DNA from: Microplitis mediator
Taxonomy: Eukaryota > Arthropoda > Insecta > Hymenoptera > Braconidae
Reading direction: 5' to 3'
Assembly: GCF_029852145.1 (NCBI RefSeq)
Contig: NC_079969.1
Coordinates: forward strand, 23,676,459 to 23,740,458
DNA length: 64,000 nt
The notes beneath the pieces were generated by a model. It had not been told where the DNA came from, did no database searches, and was given only the letters and a program-made list of their open reading frames with translations. Position 1 is the stretch's first letter. Every line of letters starts with the position of its first letter. Shown here in pieces: positions 22,759-34,407 of the stretch. Made by a program: the position numbers and the translations under genes.

Positions 22759-23750
22759 TATTAGGGTGGTCGTTAAAAATTAAATTTTCTCAGGCGCCCC
22801 ATAAAAAACTTCTTTTCAGTGAAAAAATACGTGGGGAATTTGGTTTTTTCATTTAAGTAAAAAGAACACGTGCCGCAGGACAATCAAAGTTCATTTTTCG
22901 ATACAATCGTGGTTTTTTTTTAATATCTCATGAAATATGCAGATTAAAGGAAAAAATCATAGGAACAATTTTGTAGGAAATTAAATCTTTAACAAAAAAG
23001 GTCATGTTCATTTTTTTTATAAAACGTGTATTTATGAAGATATTTTGAAAAAACTTTTTTAGATCTTAAAAATTGAGCGATTTAAGGATTACAAATTTTG
23101 AAAATAACATTTTTTTAAGTATATAAAAACTACACTCTAAAACCAAGTGTGTAGTCGAAATTAACACACTTGCCGAATAACATTGAAACACCATAAGCAA
23201 TCTATAGATTTTTAACACACCGTGAAACGTGTTTTAAGTGACTACAAAAAACTATAGTTTTGTTTATGGCCTCAAACATAGAACACATTTAATATGTGTT
23301 AAAATAATACACTTGTAATCCACTTGGTTTTAGAGTGTATATCAAGCATTAATGATTGATATGATACGAGTTACGAAGTTGTCTATATTCAAGAAAAAAC
23401 GTTATCTTAACATTCGTTATCCCTAAAATGCCCAATTGATAAGATCTAAAAAAGTTTTTTTAAAATATCTTCATAAATGCACGTTTTATAAAAAAAATGA
23501 ATGTGACCTTTTTTGTCAAGAATTTAATTTCCTACAAAATTGTCCCTATGATTTTTTCCTTTAATCTGCATATTTCATGAGATATTTAAAAAAAACCGCG
23601 ATTGTATCGAAAAATGAACTTTGGACGTCCTGCGGCACGTGTTCTTTTTACTTAAAAAGAAAAAACCAAATTCCTCACGTATTTTTTCACTAAAAAGAAG
23701 CTTTTTATGGGGCATCGGAGAAATTTTAATTTTTAACGACCACCCTAATA
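22759..23750. mobile_element. About 1-kb element with very long inverted arms, TA target
   Basis: The left terminus TTAGGGTGGTCGTTAAAAAT matches the right terminus ATTTTTAACGACCACCCTAA, each flanked by TA. The arms pair for roughly 330 bp (shared phrases: ACACGTGCCGCAGGAC / GTCCTGCGGCACGTGT; CATATTTCATGAGATAT). The + strand frame 23621-23875 lies on the right arm and is not a gene. A further ACCCTAATA terminus lies just left of the element (22738-22748), hinting at a second copy end. A smaller element is inserted near the centre. Confidence 0.88.
23132..23339. mobile_element. MITE nested in the 1-kb inverted-repeat element
   Basis: The ends TACACTCTAAAACCAAGTG and CACTTGGTTTTAGAGTGTA are exact inverses with TA at both ends. 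The length is 208 bp and there is no ORF. The terminal layout (CACT...CCAAGTG) resembles the larger element at 55774-58409. Confidence 0.88.
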
Positions 23751-24660
23751 TATATGAATACCTGCTCCAAACATATGTTTACAGTACGTATAAATTTGAA
23801 TTGAATTTACAAATAAAATTTTTTTACCATTCGCGATTGAATATCTCGAGGAAAATTATGACGTTGAATGTTTAACTGGTATGTTGTAAAAATAATTAAA
23901 AATAAAATAAAAAATATATAAAGAGTTATAAAAATGAGGAAAAAAAAATAATGATTAGCTACTGACATAACGCTCATGATAGATAGCGATGTGCGCGCAT
24001 ATCATTAATCACAATATATTATCAATCATACATAAGTTTCGCAACATCAGCCGAAGACGAAGCTAAAGTTGTAAATATAATTGACATGACCCACGTTCAA
24101 AGTTATAACTTTAGAAAATAAATAATAATTATAAATTATAATCATAATAATAATAACAATAATAATAAAACATAAAATAATAATAAATTATTTCGATTAA
24201 TTTTATAACCCATATTCAATGTTTCGAAATTTAATACTACAATGACGTTTCAATCGAGTGTAAAAAAAAAAATTATTCACTTTCAATTCAAGTTTTTTAA
24301 TTAATACAGATAAATATAGATAAATATCTAACTCATTTACGAGTGATGCAAGTACTACATATACATATATCGTGTTTCACTTGTTGATCGGCATTTCCGG
24401 TGTATATATTTATTATTTATCTAACCGAGTAATATTTATAGTAATAATTATAAAAAACAATATAATTACTCCGGTTTCACACAAATTATTGACACAAATA
24501 TTAAAAATTAATTCTTTTTGTTTTAATTGTTTAAGATTTTTCTAAATAAATTTCTCTGGACCTCTTAGCCTAAAATTTTTTATGTATGAAGCCTAATATA
24601 TTGTTGGAAATTAATGAAAAATTGATAATTCATCAACCAACGATTTCATAATAAATTATA
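23751..24660. other. AT-rich spacer with AAT-type microsatellite
   Basis: AAT/ATA-rich simple sequence lies at about 24120-24190. No gene is seen. Confidence 0.55.
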
Positions 24661-24975
24661 GCCCAAGCTCGTTATAAGCGGATTTCCCTATCGCGCTTTT
24701 CGTAATGACTTTGAAGCGCCCCCACTCTTTCGGATGCTCAAATAATAACATTTGCATGACATTAACTTTGATTAGTACAAAATTTTCCACTGATCATTGT
24801 TTCTTTCGAAGCAATTTCAATAGTTGCTTATAACGAACGACTTGCAATGATTCACGTGCGTCACAGACACATGTAGAGTCTGCGCCGAGAAATCAGATGG
24901 AGAGGGATTCTAAATCTTTTTTCGAGAATTTTTTTCTCTAGATCTTCTCATGGTTGCTTGTAACGAGATGGGACT
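24661..24975. other. GC-richer block with CTTATAACGA motifs
   Basis: CGTTATAAGCGGATTT, GCTTATAACGAACGACTTG and GCTTGTAACGAGATGG occur in one 310-bp block, mixing forward and inverted forms of one motif. This looks like part of a dispersed repeat. Its ends are not defined. Confidence 0.4.
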
Positions 24976-25013
24976 CTAAAAATAACATTAAATATCGATA
25001 TCTTTTCTATGAG

Positions 25014-25490
25014 TATACTGTAAAAAAAACCGGGGTCCAGGCGGTGTAGGTGTTAAATTTCAACACTAAATGCGGTGTTAAAATAACACTGCCGTTAGTG
25101 TAAATATTCTTTAGCGGTGTTAAAAAAATTTCCCGGTATTAAAAGTAATTTATTTTGTGAATATTTTTAATTACTCGATCACAGTTAAACAGTGTTTTGA
25201 TTAATTAATTAAATTATCAGTGATTAAAATGGTGGGGGTAAAGTCGTGTAATTTTTAAATAAATTACGTATAACATAAATAATTAATTAAATAAGTCCAT
25301 AGCAAAATTGAAATTTCCTCAAGATAATATTCATTAAATTTTTATATTTTTCTCGATGTAGTAGATCTTGTCTTTCTAATTTCTATGCGTGGAATTTTTT
25401 TTACACCGATTTAACACCGGTATTTTAACACTACCAAACTACATCTTCTACACCGGTGTTATTTTATTTTAACACCATTCGGTATTTTTC
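25014..25490. mobile_element. ACTGTAAAAA / ACACCGG-rich element, copy 1
   Basis: The left end TATACTGTAAAAAAAACCGG is followed by repeated GGTGTTAAA and AACACTG motifs. The right side holds the inverted AACACCGG motifs and fades out near 25490, where a hairpin MITE begins. Relatives: 58761-59125 (complete) and 44696-44805 (short). Confidence 0.7.
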
Positions 25491-25606
25491 TAAACAAAAC
25501 TACTCTCTTAATATGAATCAGTGAAAAGTGTTGCAGTGAATATTCACTGATTTGCAGCACTTTTCACTGATTCATTTTGAGAGAGTAGTTTTATTTAGAA
25601 AAATAC
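25484..25606. mobile_element. Hairpin MITE, AGTGAATATTCACT type, copy A
   Basis: Arms of about 50 bp (outer TATTTTTCTAAACAAAACTA, then CTCTCTTA and ATGAATCAGTGAAAAGTG) are inverted on the right side, around a TGAATATTCA centre. Confidence 0.82.
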
Positions 25607-25700
25607 ATCGTACTGTCATAGTTTCATATACCTGACAATGACCTTTCCCACTACTCCTTGACCCTTAAAATATGTAATAAGTGGGAGCGTACCGAGTACC

Positions 25701-25838
25701 TACTCTCTTAAAATGAATCAGTAAAAAGTTCTACAAATCAGTGAATATTCACTGCGAATCAGTTCCAAGTATATTACTGATTGAATAGTGAATATTCACT
25801 GATTGGACTACTTTTCACTGATTCATTTTAAGAGAGTA
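25701..25838. mobile_element. Hairpin MITE, AGTGAATATTCACT type, copy B
   Basis: The ends TACTCTCTTAAAATGAATCA and TGATTCATTTTAAGAGAGTA are exact inverses. The interior has two AGTGAATATTCACT palindromes. It is the same family as copy A about 95 bp upstream and more distant from the 3350 and 48147 copies. Confidence 0.85.
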
Positions 25839-26371
25839 CAGTACTGGGCTATAACTAATACAGGTATGTCAGTAAAAGAAAACATACACAACTACATTTC
25901 CATTGATTTCGGCAACTTAGTCAGTACTTCCTAGTAATTAGTAATGCCTTATTGTGGTCGTTAATTAGAGTGAGCGTGATGCTATATGGAGTGTATTATT
26001 GTATAGACAACAATGTAAACCAACCAAAGTCGAGAAATTTTGACGTTATACGGAGTTTGACGTTAAACGGAGTGTCGTTATATAGAGTTTACACTGTAAT
26101 TGTATTTTTTTCAGTTGAGCCAAAACCTTTCAGCACCAAGCATAAGTTTGAGTTTCAAACTTAAATTCTGCTTTATTATTCTGATAATTTTGTCTGTCAG
26201 ACTAACACTTTATTGTCTGTCAAATCATAATTATAATTATTCAAGTGTGTGTCAATTAATTAATAATTTATGAACTAGTATTACTATTATCGCTTTATCA
26301 ATAAACAACAAGTTAAACAATAATTTGCATGATTATTTAACAGGTTATGGGGCCAGCACTCTTCCACTATG
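25839..26371. other. Spacer with a short degenerate tandem motif
   Basis: At 25977-26095 a motif of the form GTTATAYGGAGTTT is repeated about four times (CTATATGGAGTG, GTTATACGGAGTTT, GTTAAACGGAGTGTC, GTTATATAGAGTTT). The frame 25952-26164 crosses it and is not convincing. The rest is AT-rich. Confidence 0.45.
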
Positions 26372-26741
26372 CGCCCTGATTAAACAACTAAATTTGACCG
26401 AATTAAAAATTTTAATTCTGTTATATTCTGTCGAATTCTGCTAAACAGAATTCAACTGAATTGAATTTGAACTAAACAGAATAAAACCGATTTAAAAATA
26501 TCAAATTCGTTTTAAATCAGTTCAATTCGGATTCAGAACCAGAAATTGGAGAATTATTTTCGAATTAATCAGAATTAAACCGAATAGAATTATTTAAATT
26601 CGTTTTAATTTGGACAAATTCATTTTCCTGCCGAATTAGACAGAATTCATTTTCAAGTTTGGTACCGAATTAACAGAATTTATCTGAATTAAATAGAATT
26701 AAAAATTTAATTTAATCGAATTCAGTTGTTTAATCAGGGCG
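26372..26741. mobile_element. MITE with CGCCCTGATTAAACAACT ends
   Basis: The left end CGCCCTGATTAAACAACT and the right end AGTTGTTTAATCAGGGCG are exact inverses, both flanked by TG, a possible 2-bp target duplication. The interior is a dense array of GAATTC/AATTAAA-like motifs (GAATTAA, CGAATT, AACAGAATT) in both orientations. No ORF is present. Confidence 0.86.
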
Positions 26742-28165
26742 TGGAAAATTATTATGATAATTAAAAATTTTTATGTATTTTGACTGCAGCTGCTTCCTTT
26801 TTTTGCTTAATTTTTTACAAACCTCGTCTACAACTACAAGCCTAACAATTTCAACGATTGAGGTGGAAGGTCACAAATAACCTGGCCAGTAAACCAATGT
26901 ATGTCGACGTGGACAATCGTCATTGAAAGCTATATTTATGTAATTTATTGCTGTCCACAAGACAATGATCATGTAGATTATTGCTGCAAGAACGTAGACG
27001 CGTTTATTTAATCATTAACGCGACGCTGACCTCTGAAACATCAGATCGCAAGTAATATTCAAACGAAGAACGCGGAATATTGTTAATGTAACAAAGAGCA
27101 AGAGAGATAATGTGGTTAGTTTATGACGCCCATCTAGACATTTGACGCGTGTGTCGCATAAACTTACATTAGATATATTAATATATATTTGTCTCGATCT
27201 TGAGTGACTATTGTGCTGCATTGTATTGTATTGTACTTTATTATAATGTATTGTTTGATGATGTTGAGCTCTGTGCTCTTGTGTCTAGATCCTCGTCACT
27301 CTAACCTAGTATGACCTTCATGTAATGCTTTTTATCAATACATATATATATGTATTCCCCTGTACACCTTAGAGTGTTAGCCATAAACTGAGATATAATA
27401 AATATTTAATGGTTATAAGTTGTAACAATAATACGCACGTCGTAAATATATGACTGGATTGTTCATACTTAATATATATTTTTATTTGCCGAGTGTTTAA
27501 TGGTAAGAGATGAGTTTTTCATAGACTTATTAACCTTTCTCTCGTGAATGAATATGATTTTATTCACTCGATGTAGACGTAAAGTGTTAATTCAAATTTT
27601 TATTGTATATGTATAGTTCTATTGTTTGGTAATATTTATATTTATGTTTATTAATAGATTAATAATAAATAAGATGTATATAAATATATTCTATAACCTG
27701 TTGGTGATAGAGTTACTTTTATATTCAATTATAGACAACAGTATAACGAACAACAACTAATTTATTAAATTATAAATTTATATCGGATCAAATTAATACA
27801 ATTTATCCTTAATTTAAGTTATAATTTCAAAATATCATCAATTGAAATTATTTATTTATTGTTATTAATATTTCATTAACGAGCATTTTAGAAAATATCT
27901 TTTGATTCAATTAACTCGTAACGGAATTCAAAAAACCCCCAGAAATTTTAGACTCCGAATCTCTAAATTTGATTCTTCAAATTTTGAACTCCAAATTTCT
28001 CAATAGCCGTTGAGTTTTTTTAAGAAGTGCAAGAAATCTTTTTTGTAGGAAATTTAAACCGCTACAAAAAAGGTGTTGTGCAATTTTTCAAAAAACTTAA
28101 TATTTATAGAGATATTCGCAAAAAACTGATCACACCTTTTTCTTGATGATTCAAATTTCGAAGTG
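26742..28165. other. Intergenic DNA, no gene seen
   Basis: Positions 26860-27320 are modestly complex. The - strand frame 27015-27221 has no domain. Positions 28020-28080 hold the TTTTGTAGGAAATTTAAA...CTACAAAAAAGGT motif that also occurs in other repeats of the window. Confidence 0.45.
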
Positions 28166-28619
28166 TAGGGGAGGAGGGGGCAAAGTGGGCCCCTCAAAAT
28201 TTTCTATACGCCAATAAACTCGAACGGATAATAAGCTTATCGAAATTTCTTATATAATGAGGGTTAAAATAGACCACCGAAACTGTTCATTAAATATAAT
28301 TAATTAAGAAAGTTAAAGATGATAAAATTACGTTTTAAAGTTATATCGCAGCAGACTATTAAAATGACTTTTATATTATTAAAATACAATTGTTTTATAG
28401 TTATTTGCAAATATCACACGTGTAAAGAATAAAAAATATCAAATCCGAAATTTTTTGGATGGCCCACTTTGCCCCTAATTTTCGATTTTTCAATTTTAAT
28501 GGACGCATCATATTGAAGTAAAAATAAGTATCAAGGGTCTAAAAAGAAGTAAACGCGTAAAAAAATTAATGATTTTATCATTATTTTCCTTAAGAGGCCC
28601 ACTCTGCCCCTCTCTCCTA
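28166..28619. mobile_element. MITE, GGGGAGGG...GGGGCA family, copy 2
   Basis: The left end GGGGAGGAGGGGGCAAAGTG and the right end CCACTCTGCCCCTCTCTCC are imperfect inverses, flanked by TA on both sides. An internal GGCCCACTTTGCCCC lies near 28459. No ORF is present. Confidence 0.82.
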
Positions 28620-29672
28620 TGTCAAAAAAAAATTTTTCTGTCAATTATTTTATAAACTTTGAAGTTAACATTTTTTTGTCGTCATAAATTAATCATAGCT
28701 TAAAACTTATTGTATGTAATATAAAAAATGATTTTTTTAAGCCAACCTGCATTTTAAAACCACAAAAGTTTTAAAAAAAAATTTAAGTGCTGAAAAAAAA
28801 GTAAATATATTTATGTATGAAGAGAAGAAACATCTGTCTAGACTCGTGACTAAGGTCATCTAAAATGCATCTGATTGGAAATAAAATATATCGCGCCTAA
28901 AATCTTCGTTCTTTTACAAACTGGCGATTCTCTAGACTACTAAAATATCTGAATCTTAACGAAACTTATAAATTAAATATGTAATTATGGATTTTTATTA
29001 ATAAAATCTTAATAATTTATTAAAAAAAATAATTTTGTTTCTAAAATAGGCACATAGAGAAGACGTTAACGGTATTATATATATATACATATATAAATAA
29101 GAGAAAAGAAAAAAGAGAAAGAATAGATGAGTGGCCAGCTGGGCTTAGTAAGAAGGAAAGCCTCCTTTAAAAGAGAACTCGAGAAACTCAACGGTGGTCT
29201 GGTTAGTATTGCTCGAGAAAAGTTACCGTGGATGCTGGTGAGTGCAGATCTATCAGTATAAAACGACGATGAGAAGAGGCCGGAATAAAGAGAAGAAGAA
29301 GAAGAAGAAAAATAAGAGTGTAGGAGAGTTCTCTCTTCTGCATCAGAACGAGGACCCAAAATAGGGAGCAATAAATTTCGGACTATCTTTGCTGGGTTAA
29401 ATACATTAAAGGGTCTGAGCGATAAGGACCGTTTGTCGGCATTGAAGTTAAGTTTCTCTTGGCATATATATTATCTTATACTAAAGAGAGCGACTTGCAT
29501 TATTCTTACCACTTGGTTCTTCGCACTTGTATTATATATTACATGTATACTAGTTTCGTTTAGTTCCTTCACATATTTTTACTTTATAATCTACTGAACC
29601 CAGCTGTTTTCATACATTTCCTTGATATTACGCTGCTTAGAAAAATCTGATTTCTTCTTTTTAACATATATA
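28620..29672. other. AT-rich spacer with GA-rich tract
   Basis: A TATA-rich tract lies at 29076-29096 and a GAAGAA-rich tract at 29289-29312. The - strand frame 29075-29371 is serine- and leucine-rich because of these simple repeats. No gene is supported. Confidence 0.5.
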
Positions 29673-29674
29673 TA

Positions 29675-30373
29675 TCCGAGTCGAAAATTTAGAGCCCATT
29701 TTGACTCTTCTAAAGTCGGATGTATTTCGAACTTGGAGGCTCAAAATAGAGTCTGTTTCCTTGTTAAATTAGATCCGATTTTGATCCCTGAAGTGCTACA
29801 AATTTCCGTTTTCAGCACTTTGGGGTTCAATATAGGATCTGATGAAAATCAAAATTAGGTCCTATTTTGAACCTCTGAGCCCTATTTTATTGTAATAATA
29901 ATAATATTCATATTATTAATATCATTAGCATTATTAATATTGTGATTAATAATAATCTATGTTACTCTGGATTTTATTTGCAGTTACAATGGTTAAAATA
30001 ATTTCAATTAAAATTATCAAAATATATAGCAAATGCTGTTAATAATTCAATTTTTTATAATAAATTAATAATAATATAGAAATAATAATAATAATAATTA
30101 ATTTTATATAAATTTCGTTGCATGTCAAAAAAATTATGCTTACAATTAATTTTGAAAAATCTTTAATTTTTTCTATCATCATAAATAATTTAATTATAAT
30201 GAATCGAAATTTATTACGGGACTAATATTGTCGGACTTGAAGGTTCAAAATCGGACCTCTCAGTGAATGTTCGGACCTTTGGGTTCAAAGTCGGAGCTAG
30301 AGGACTACAGGGCTCTCATTCGGATCTATTTCGAGCTAGAGGGGCCTATATAGGCTCTAAATTTCGACTCGGG
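29675..30373 (+). mobile_element. CCCGAGTCG-family element, copy A
   Basis: The left end TCCGAGTCGAAAATTTAGAG and the right end CTCTAAATTTCGACTCGGG are inverses, flanked by TA. The GC-richer outer thirds are blocks of about 25 bp built on TCGGA, GGACCT and GGCTC motifs. The middle is AAT-rich. It is near-identical to copies at 35290 and 48292. The frame 29622-29858 falls inside and recurs in copy C, so it is repeat-derived. Confidence 0.9.
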
Positions 30374-30375
30374 TA

Positions 30376-30760
30376 TGTAAAATAAAAAAACATAATGAAA
30401 TTATTACAGAGAAAAATTTTTAAAGTCTTATTTGTGTCAACTGACAAAAAATGATTATTATTATTTTTTTTTTATGATAGTTAAGAATTGTTTGAGGGGT
30501 TAAATTATTTTCAAAACTCTTGGCTAATGCTAGGCGCCAGACTGTGGTATAAAGACTACGCTAGCGAATTCAAAATTACTCTGCAATTAAGAAACGATTA
30601 TTTTGCATAGAACGTCACGAACGAGAGAAATCATGCCTCATTTTCATATCTATACTACACTATATATATATAGATATATCAGCGTTACTATAGAACTATC
30701 TATCTATATATATTTAAAGTAAAGTGCGCCGCGTGTCACCACCAAGTTATATAACGGTTG
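30376..30760. other. AT-rich spacer
   Basis: TA microsatellite at about 30660-30680 and 30697-30715. No gene is seen. Confidence 0.55.
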
Positions 30761-31390
30761 AGTAATATTTTAACGAGCCTTCTCGTAAACTGATTTCAAG
30801 TGTAGCAAAGCAAAGACCAAGACAGTATACATACATACATATACATATCTACATGTATATAAAATATATATACATATAAATGATAAGGAGAATCTTGAGA
30901 AGAGCTGTTGTCTCTTGCCAATGGAGACTAAACCATTCTCTCCGGTCCCTTTTCTTTGCCCCAGAGACTTTGAGTTAGAACCTATACCATATACTCGAGT
31001 ACGAGGACCAGGAAAAGGGTATTTAGCATATTCGCCCTTCGATATCTTCGTCTCGATCAAATATCGTCTCACTCGTATTTTAGTACTCTACTTTATTCTT
31101 CTACTCTTTCTCTCTTATTCACTTTTTTATTCTTTACTTCTCATCCCCTTTCACGGTATATATTTTATCTCAGTCTCTATCTTTCTCTCTTTCTCTCTCT
31201 CTTTTAACTCGTGATGGTTGACATTGCGGTCGTGGTGATGGTTTAGTTGTATGCCGAGCCAGGAGTGGACCCGCAGGGAGATACCCGCGGTATTGTCGCT
31301 GGCATCGCTTATCCACCCGGATTATCGGAGAGAATAAATTTTCATGCCCCGTTTCGACATTGATATTCGTCATGGCCACCAATAGGGTGC
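30761..31390. other. Complex islands flanking a pyrimidine-rich tract
   Basis: Positions 30890-31070 are open on both strands (+ frame from the ATG at 30921, starts METKPFSPVPFL; - frame with PFPGPRTRVYGIG). Positions 31075-31205 are TCTTT-rich. Positions 31206-31390 are GC-richer and unique. Being open on both strands with no domain argues against calling either. An exon or UTR remains possible. Confidence 0.35.
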
Positions 31391-31686
31391 GGGTTATATA
31401 TAAATCTATGTACTATATATATATGAAAATATTTTTTAAAAATTTTCAATATATAATTTTAATTATTTAAGTATTGGGTAAATATTATTTATAATAATAA
31501 TAATAGTATTTTTTAATTACATTAGTTTATGACCGCCAATCAATTCAATTGAATAAATTAATTAATTAACAATAAAAATCGATAGATAATCAGGGTAATT
31601 GATTCACTTTGTAATGAATCAAATACTAAAAGCACTTTACAATTTAAAATATTTGTTTAATTAAAAAAAATCATTTAAAAATGTAA

Positions 31687-33137
31687 CCCGCATGAAAATA
31701 TCATACATGGAAAATATATATTAAAAAATATATGTTACAGATATAACTATATATGTGACAATACATGAAATCTTATATAGAACTATATATAGATTTTGGC
31801 CGATTTTATTATATTTCTATATATGTTTACTCTTATATGATTTCATATATTTCCGTGTAACTTTAATATATTATTTATATATTTGAAAACTTATAATTTT
31901 AATATATTCAAAAATAAATGTTATTTATATGTGGAAACAAATAAGAATACATATATAATTCATCATTATATGGCACGATATATGTACCATGTATTTAACT
32001 TTATAAATTTTTATATATTTTTCGATATATAGAACCATATAAGTTTCTCATATATGTAAGAATAAATAAAATCTATTCTTTTCTGTCTTCCTCTCTCTGT
32101 TATAAGATTCAAACATTGTGTTCAGAATACATATAAATGTGTGCTAGCTTACAAATTTACATATATAATTATCAATATATGTAATAAATATATGTGCTAA
32201 CTTATAAGTTTACATATATGATTATAAATATATATAATACATGTATTAACTTATAAACTTACGTACACGGAAAGAAAATTATGGGAAGTTTTGCTATGCA
32301 TTATGGGAATGGTTCCCATAATGGTATGGGAATAGTACCTATACTACTATAGGGATGGTTCCCATATATTATGGGAACCATCCCCATAATAGTATGAGAA
32401 TAGTTCCCATACCATTATGGGAATGATTCCCATAATGTTATGAGAACCATCCCTATAATATCATAAAATTTTTTTTTGCACAATAGTGTAGAAATTTCCC
32501 AAAATTTGAATTTTCTTGAATGTTTTGTGCTGACAAAAAATCTTGTTAAAAATTTTAATGTTTTTTTGCCAAATACGATTTTTTTTTTTCAATGTTTGAA
32601 TTTTTGTTTTTATGTTTAATAATATTTCTGTGTATTGTAGAAGTGATTACAACACTTCTTTAAATTAATTTTTTCATGATAATATGGGAACCATTCCCAT
32701 AATATTATAGGAATGGTTCCTATAATAGTATGGGAACTATTCCCATAAATTATAGGAATGATTCCCATAATATTATCGAAAGTATTACTATAAATTATAG
32801 GAACCATTCCTATAATTATAGGAACCATTCCTATAGTGTTATGGGTATCATTCCCATAATTATAGGAACTATTCCTATAATTATGGGAAACATTCCTATA
32901 ATTATAGGAACCGCTCCCATAATTTATGGTCGTAATTCCTATGATGGTATAGGAAAAAATTTCACAAAATTATGGGAACCGCTGCCATAATTTTCTTTCC
33001 GTGTATATAATTAATTATATTAAAACTTACTATATTATATATAAGAAAATATATATCGTTTTTGGCCACTTGTATGCTCCCATATTGATTACATATTTTT
33101 CCATATATATTTATCATATATGGTATTTTCATGCGGG
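31687..33137. mobile_element. CCCGCATGAAAATA-family element, copy 1, interrupted
   Basis: The left end CCCGCATGAAAATATCATAC pairs with the right end ATATGGTATTTTCATGCGGG. The interior is almost wholly ATATAT-type DNA with CATATATG palindromes. A second element is inserted at 32274-33005. Relatives are at 46061-46883 and 55072-55773. Confidence 0.87.
32274..33005. mobile_element. Nested element made of ATGGGAACCATTCCCAT units
   Basis: The ends TACACGGAAAGAAAATTATG and CATAATTTTCTTTCCGTGTA are exact inverses. Inside are two clusters (32288-32460 and 32680-32990) of many short units alternating ATGGGAAY and RTTCCCAT, separated by about 200 bp of AT-rich DNA. The frames 32616-32828 (-) and 32730-32990 (+) read as IIPII-type repeats only because of this. 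No transposase is present. Confidence 0.88.
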
Positions 33138-33875
33138 AAGCGGTCGCTTAAGTAAATTTAATCTGCAAAAAAAACATTTAAAAAAAATTCTATTGATAGT
33201 TAAATTATTCGTCGAACATCTGTGATCTTTTTTAACAACGTCACAGTTGAACTGCTGGGTCTTAAAAAGTTCATATGATACTACACAGCTCTATGTCTAT
33301 GACTTGGTCTCATCTTGGTCTTTTAACGTCACTTCCCAGTATATTTCTTTGACGGTCGCGTCTTTTATATCCACATATTTATCTATCTATAGTCCACACA
33401 AAGCCCATATATATGTCTACTTACATATGCATACATCACAATATTATATATACATATAAATATATAAATATAATATACTGTACGTGTTCTCGGTAGCAGG
33501 CCAAACATATACATTTTTTTTAACCCATTCGACATCCCTTATTCTGGGTACCACAAACATTCCAGCCAAAGTGACGTTAGAATCGTAAAAGTCTGTTTCG
33601 GACCAGCCACAAAAATATATCTCTAAATATATAGAGGTACCGGGGCACAGTACAAATTATTTCCATCGAGTTTACAAAAATTCAACATTATTTTATAATT
33701 TTTTAATTTTTATTTAAAAATTTGTATCTTTTCGGAGCTCGACGGCGCAGCTCATAAAAATTAAAAACAAAAATTGAATTATTTAGATGCTCCATATTAC
33801 CTCGACTAGTTTGTATTGCTTCTAACTTTACAATTAAACTCTAAATCACGAAAGAACTTACGACAAATAAAATAG
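33138..33875. other. Intergenic DNA, no gene supported
   Basis: TA-rich simple sequence lies at 33440-33475. Short frames (33247-33459) show no domain. Nothing else is recognised. Confidence 0.5.
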
Positions 33876-34407
33876 CCCGAGTCGAAATATTGAACTTACA
33901 TTTAACTTACGTTAACTTATAGAACTTACATTGAACTTACATAAGCTTAATGAACTTACATCTAACTTAAATAACTTATTGGGCTTGATTATAACTTGAA
34001 TCGACTTAAATAAAAATACTAACTTAATTATAACTTACTTGGAATAAAATTAACCCAAAGTGAACTTGAATGTACTCTCGTCGAAATTCGAATCGTAAGT
34101 CGGAAGTATTGGACGTTGAAATCGTCATCTAGATATTTAATGTTAAAAAAGATGGACAAAATCAATTCCCTTCGGCTTTCCTGTAGGAGATTTTAGTGGG
34201 TTGAACGATAAAAACACTCCCGTTTTTACATTATCCGGCTGACAGACGAACTTTGGTACAAATATTCCCCACAATCTCACAAATCACCCACCGTCAGAAT
34301 TTTCGAAAAAAATACCGATCACTTTGGGTTAATTTTATTCCAGGTAAGTTATAATCAAGCCCAATAAATTATTCAAGTTAAATGTAAGTTCAATATTTCG
34401 ACTCGGG
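33876..34407. mobile_element. CCCGAGTCG-ended element with CTTAA-rich interior
   Basis: The ends CCCGAGTCGAAATATTGAAC and GTTCAATATTTCGACTCGGG are exact inverses, flanked by AG on both sides (2-bp target duplication). Inside the left end are about ten AACTTA-type units spaced irregularly. It shares only the outer 12 bp with the 29675/35290/48292 family, so it may be a sister family moved by the same enzyme. Confidence 0.86.

Noticed and set aside
28166..28619. CpG-island-like promoter because of G and C runs
   Set aside because: The G/C runs are TIRs of a MITE with TA on each side.
29075..29371. Serine-rich 98-codon minus-strand frame
   Set aside because: Produced by a GAA-type simple repeat and TATA tract.
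30770..31214. Overlapping 100-codon frames on opposite strands
   Set aside because: Open on both strands, ends in TATA- or TCTTT-rich DNA, no domain; kept only as a complex island.
32274..33005. Direct and inverted short repeats resembling a CRISPR array
   Set aside because: Units are palindromic, irregularly spaced, have no unique spacers, lie within TIRs, and the window is eukaryotic.
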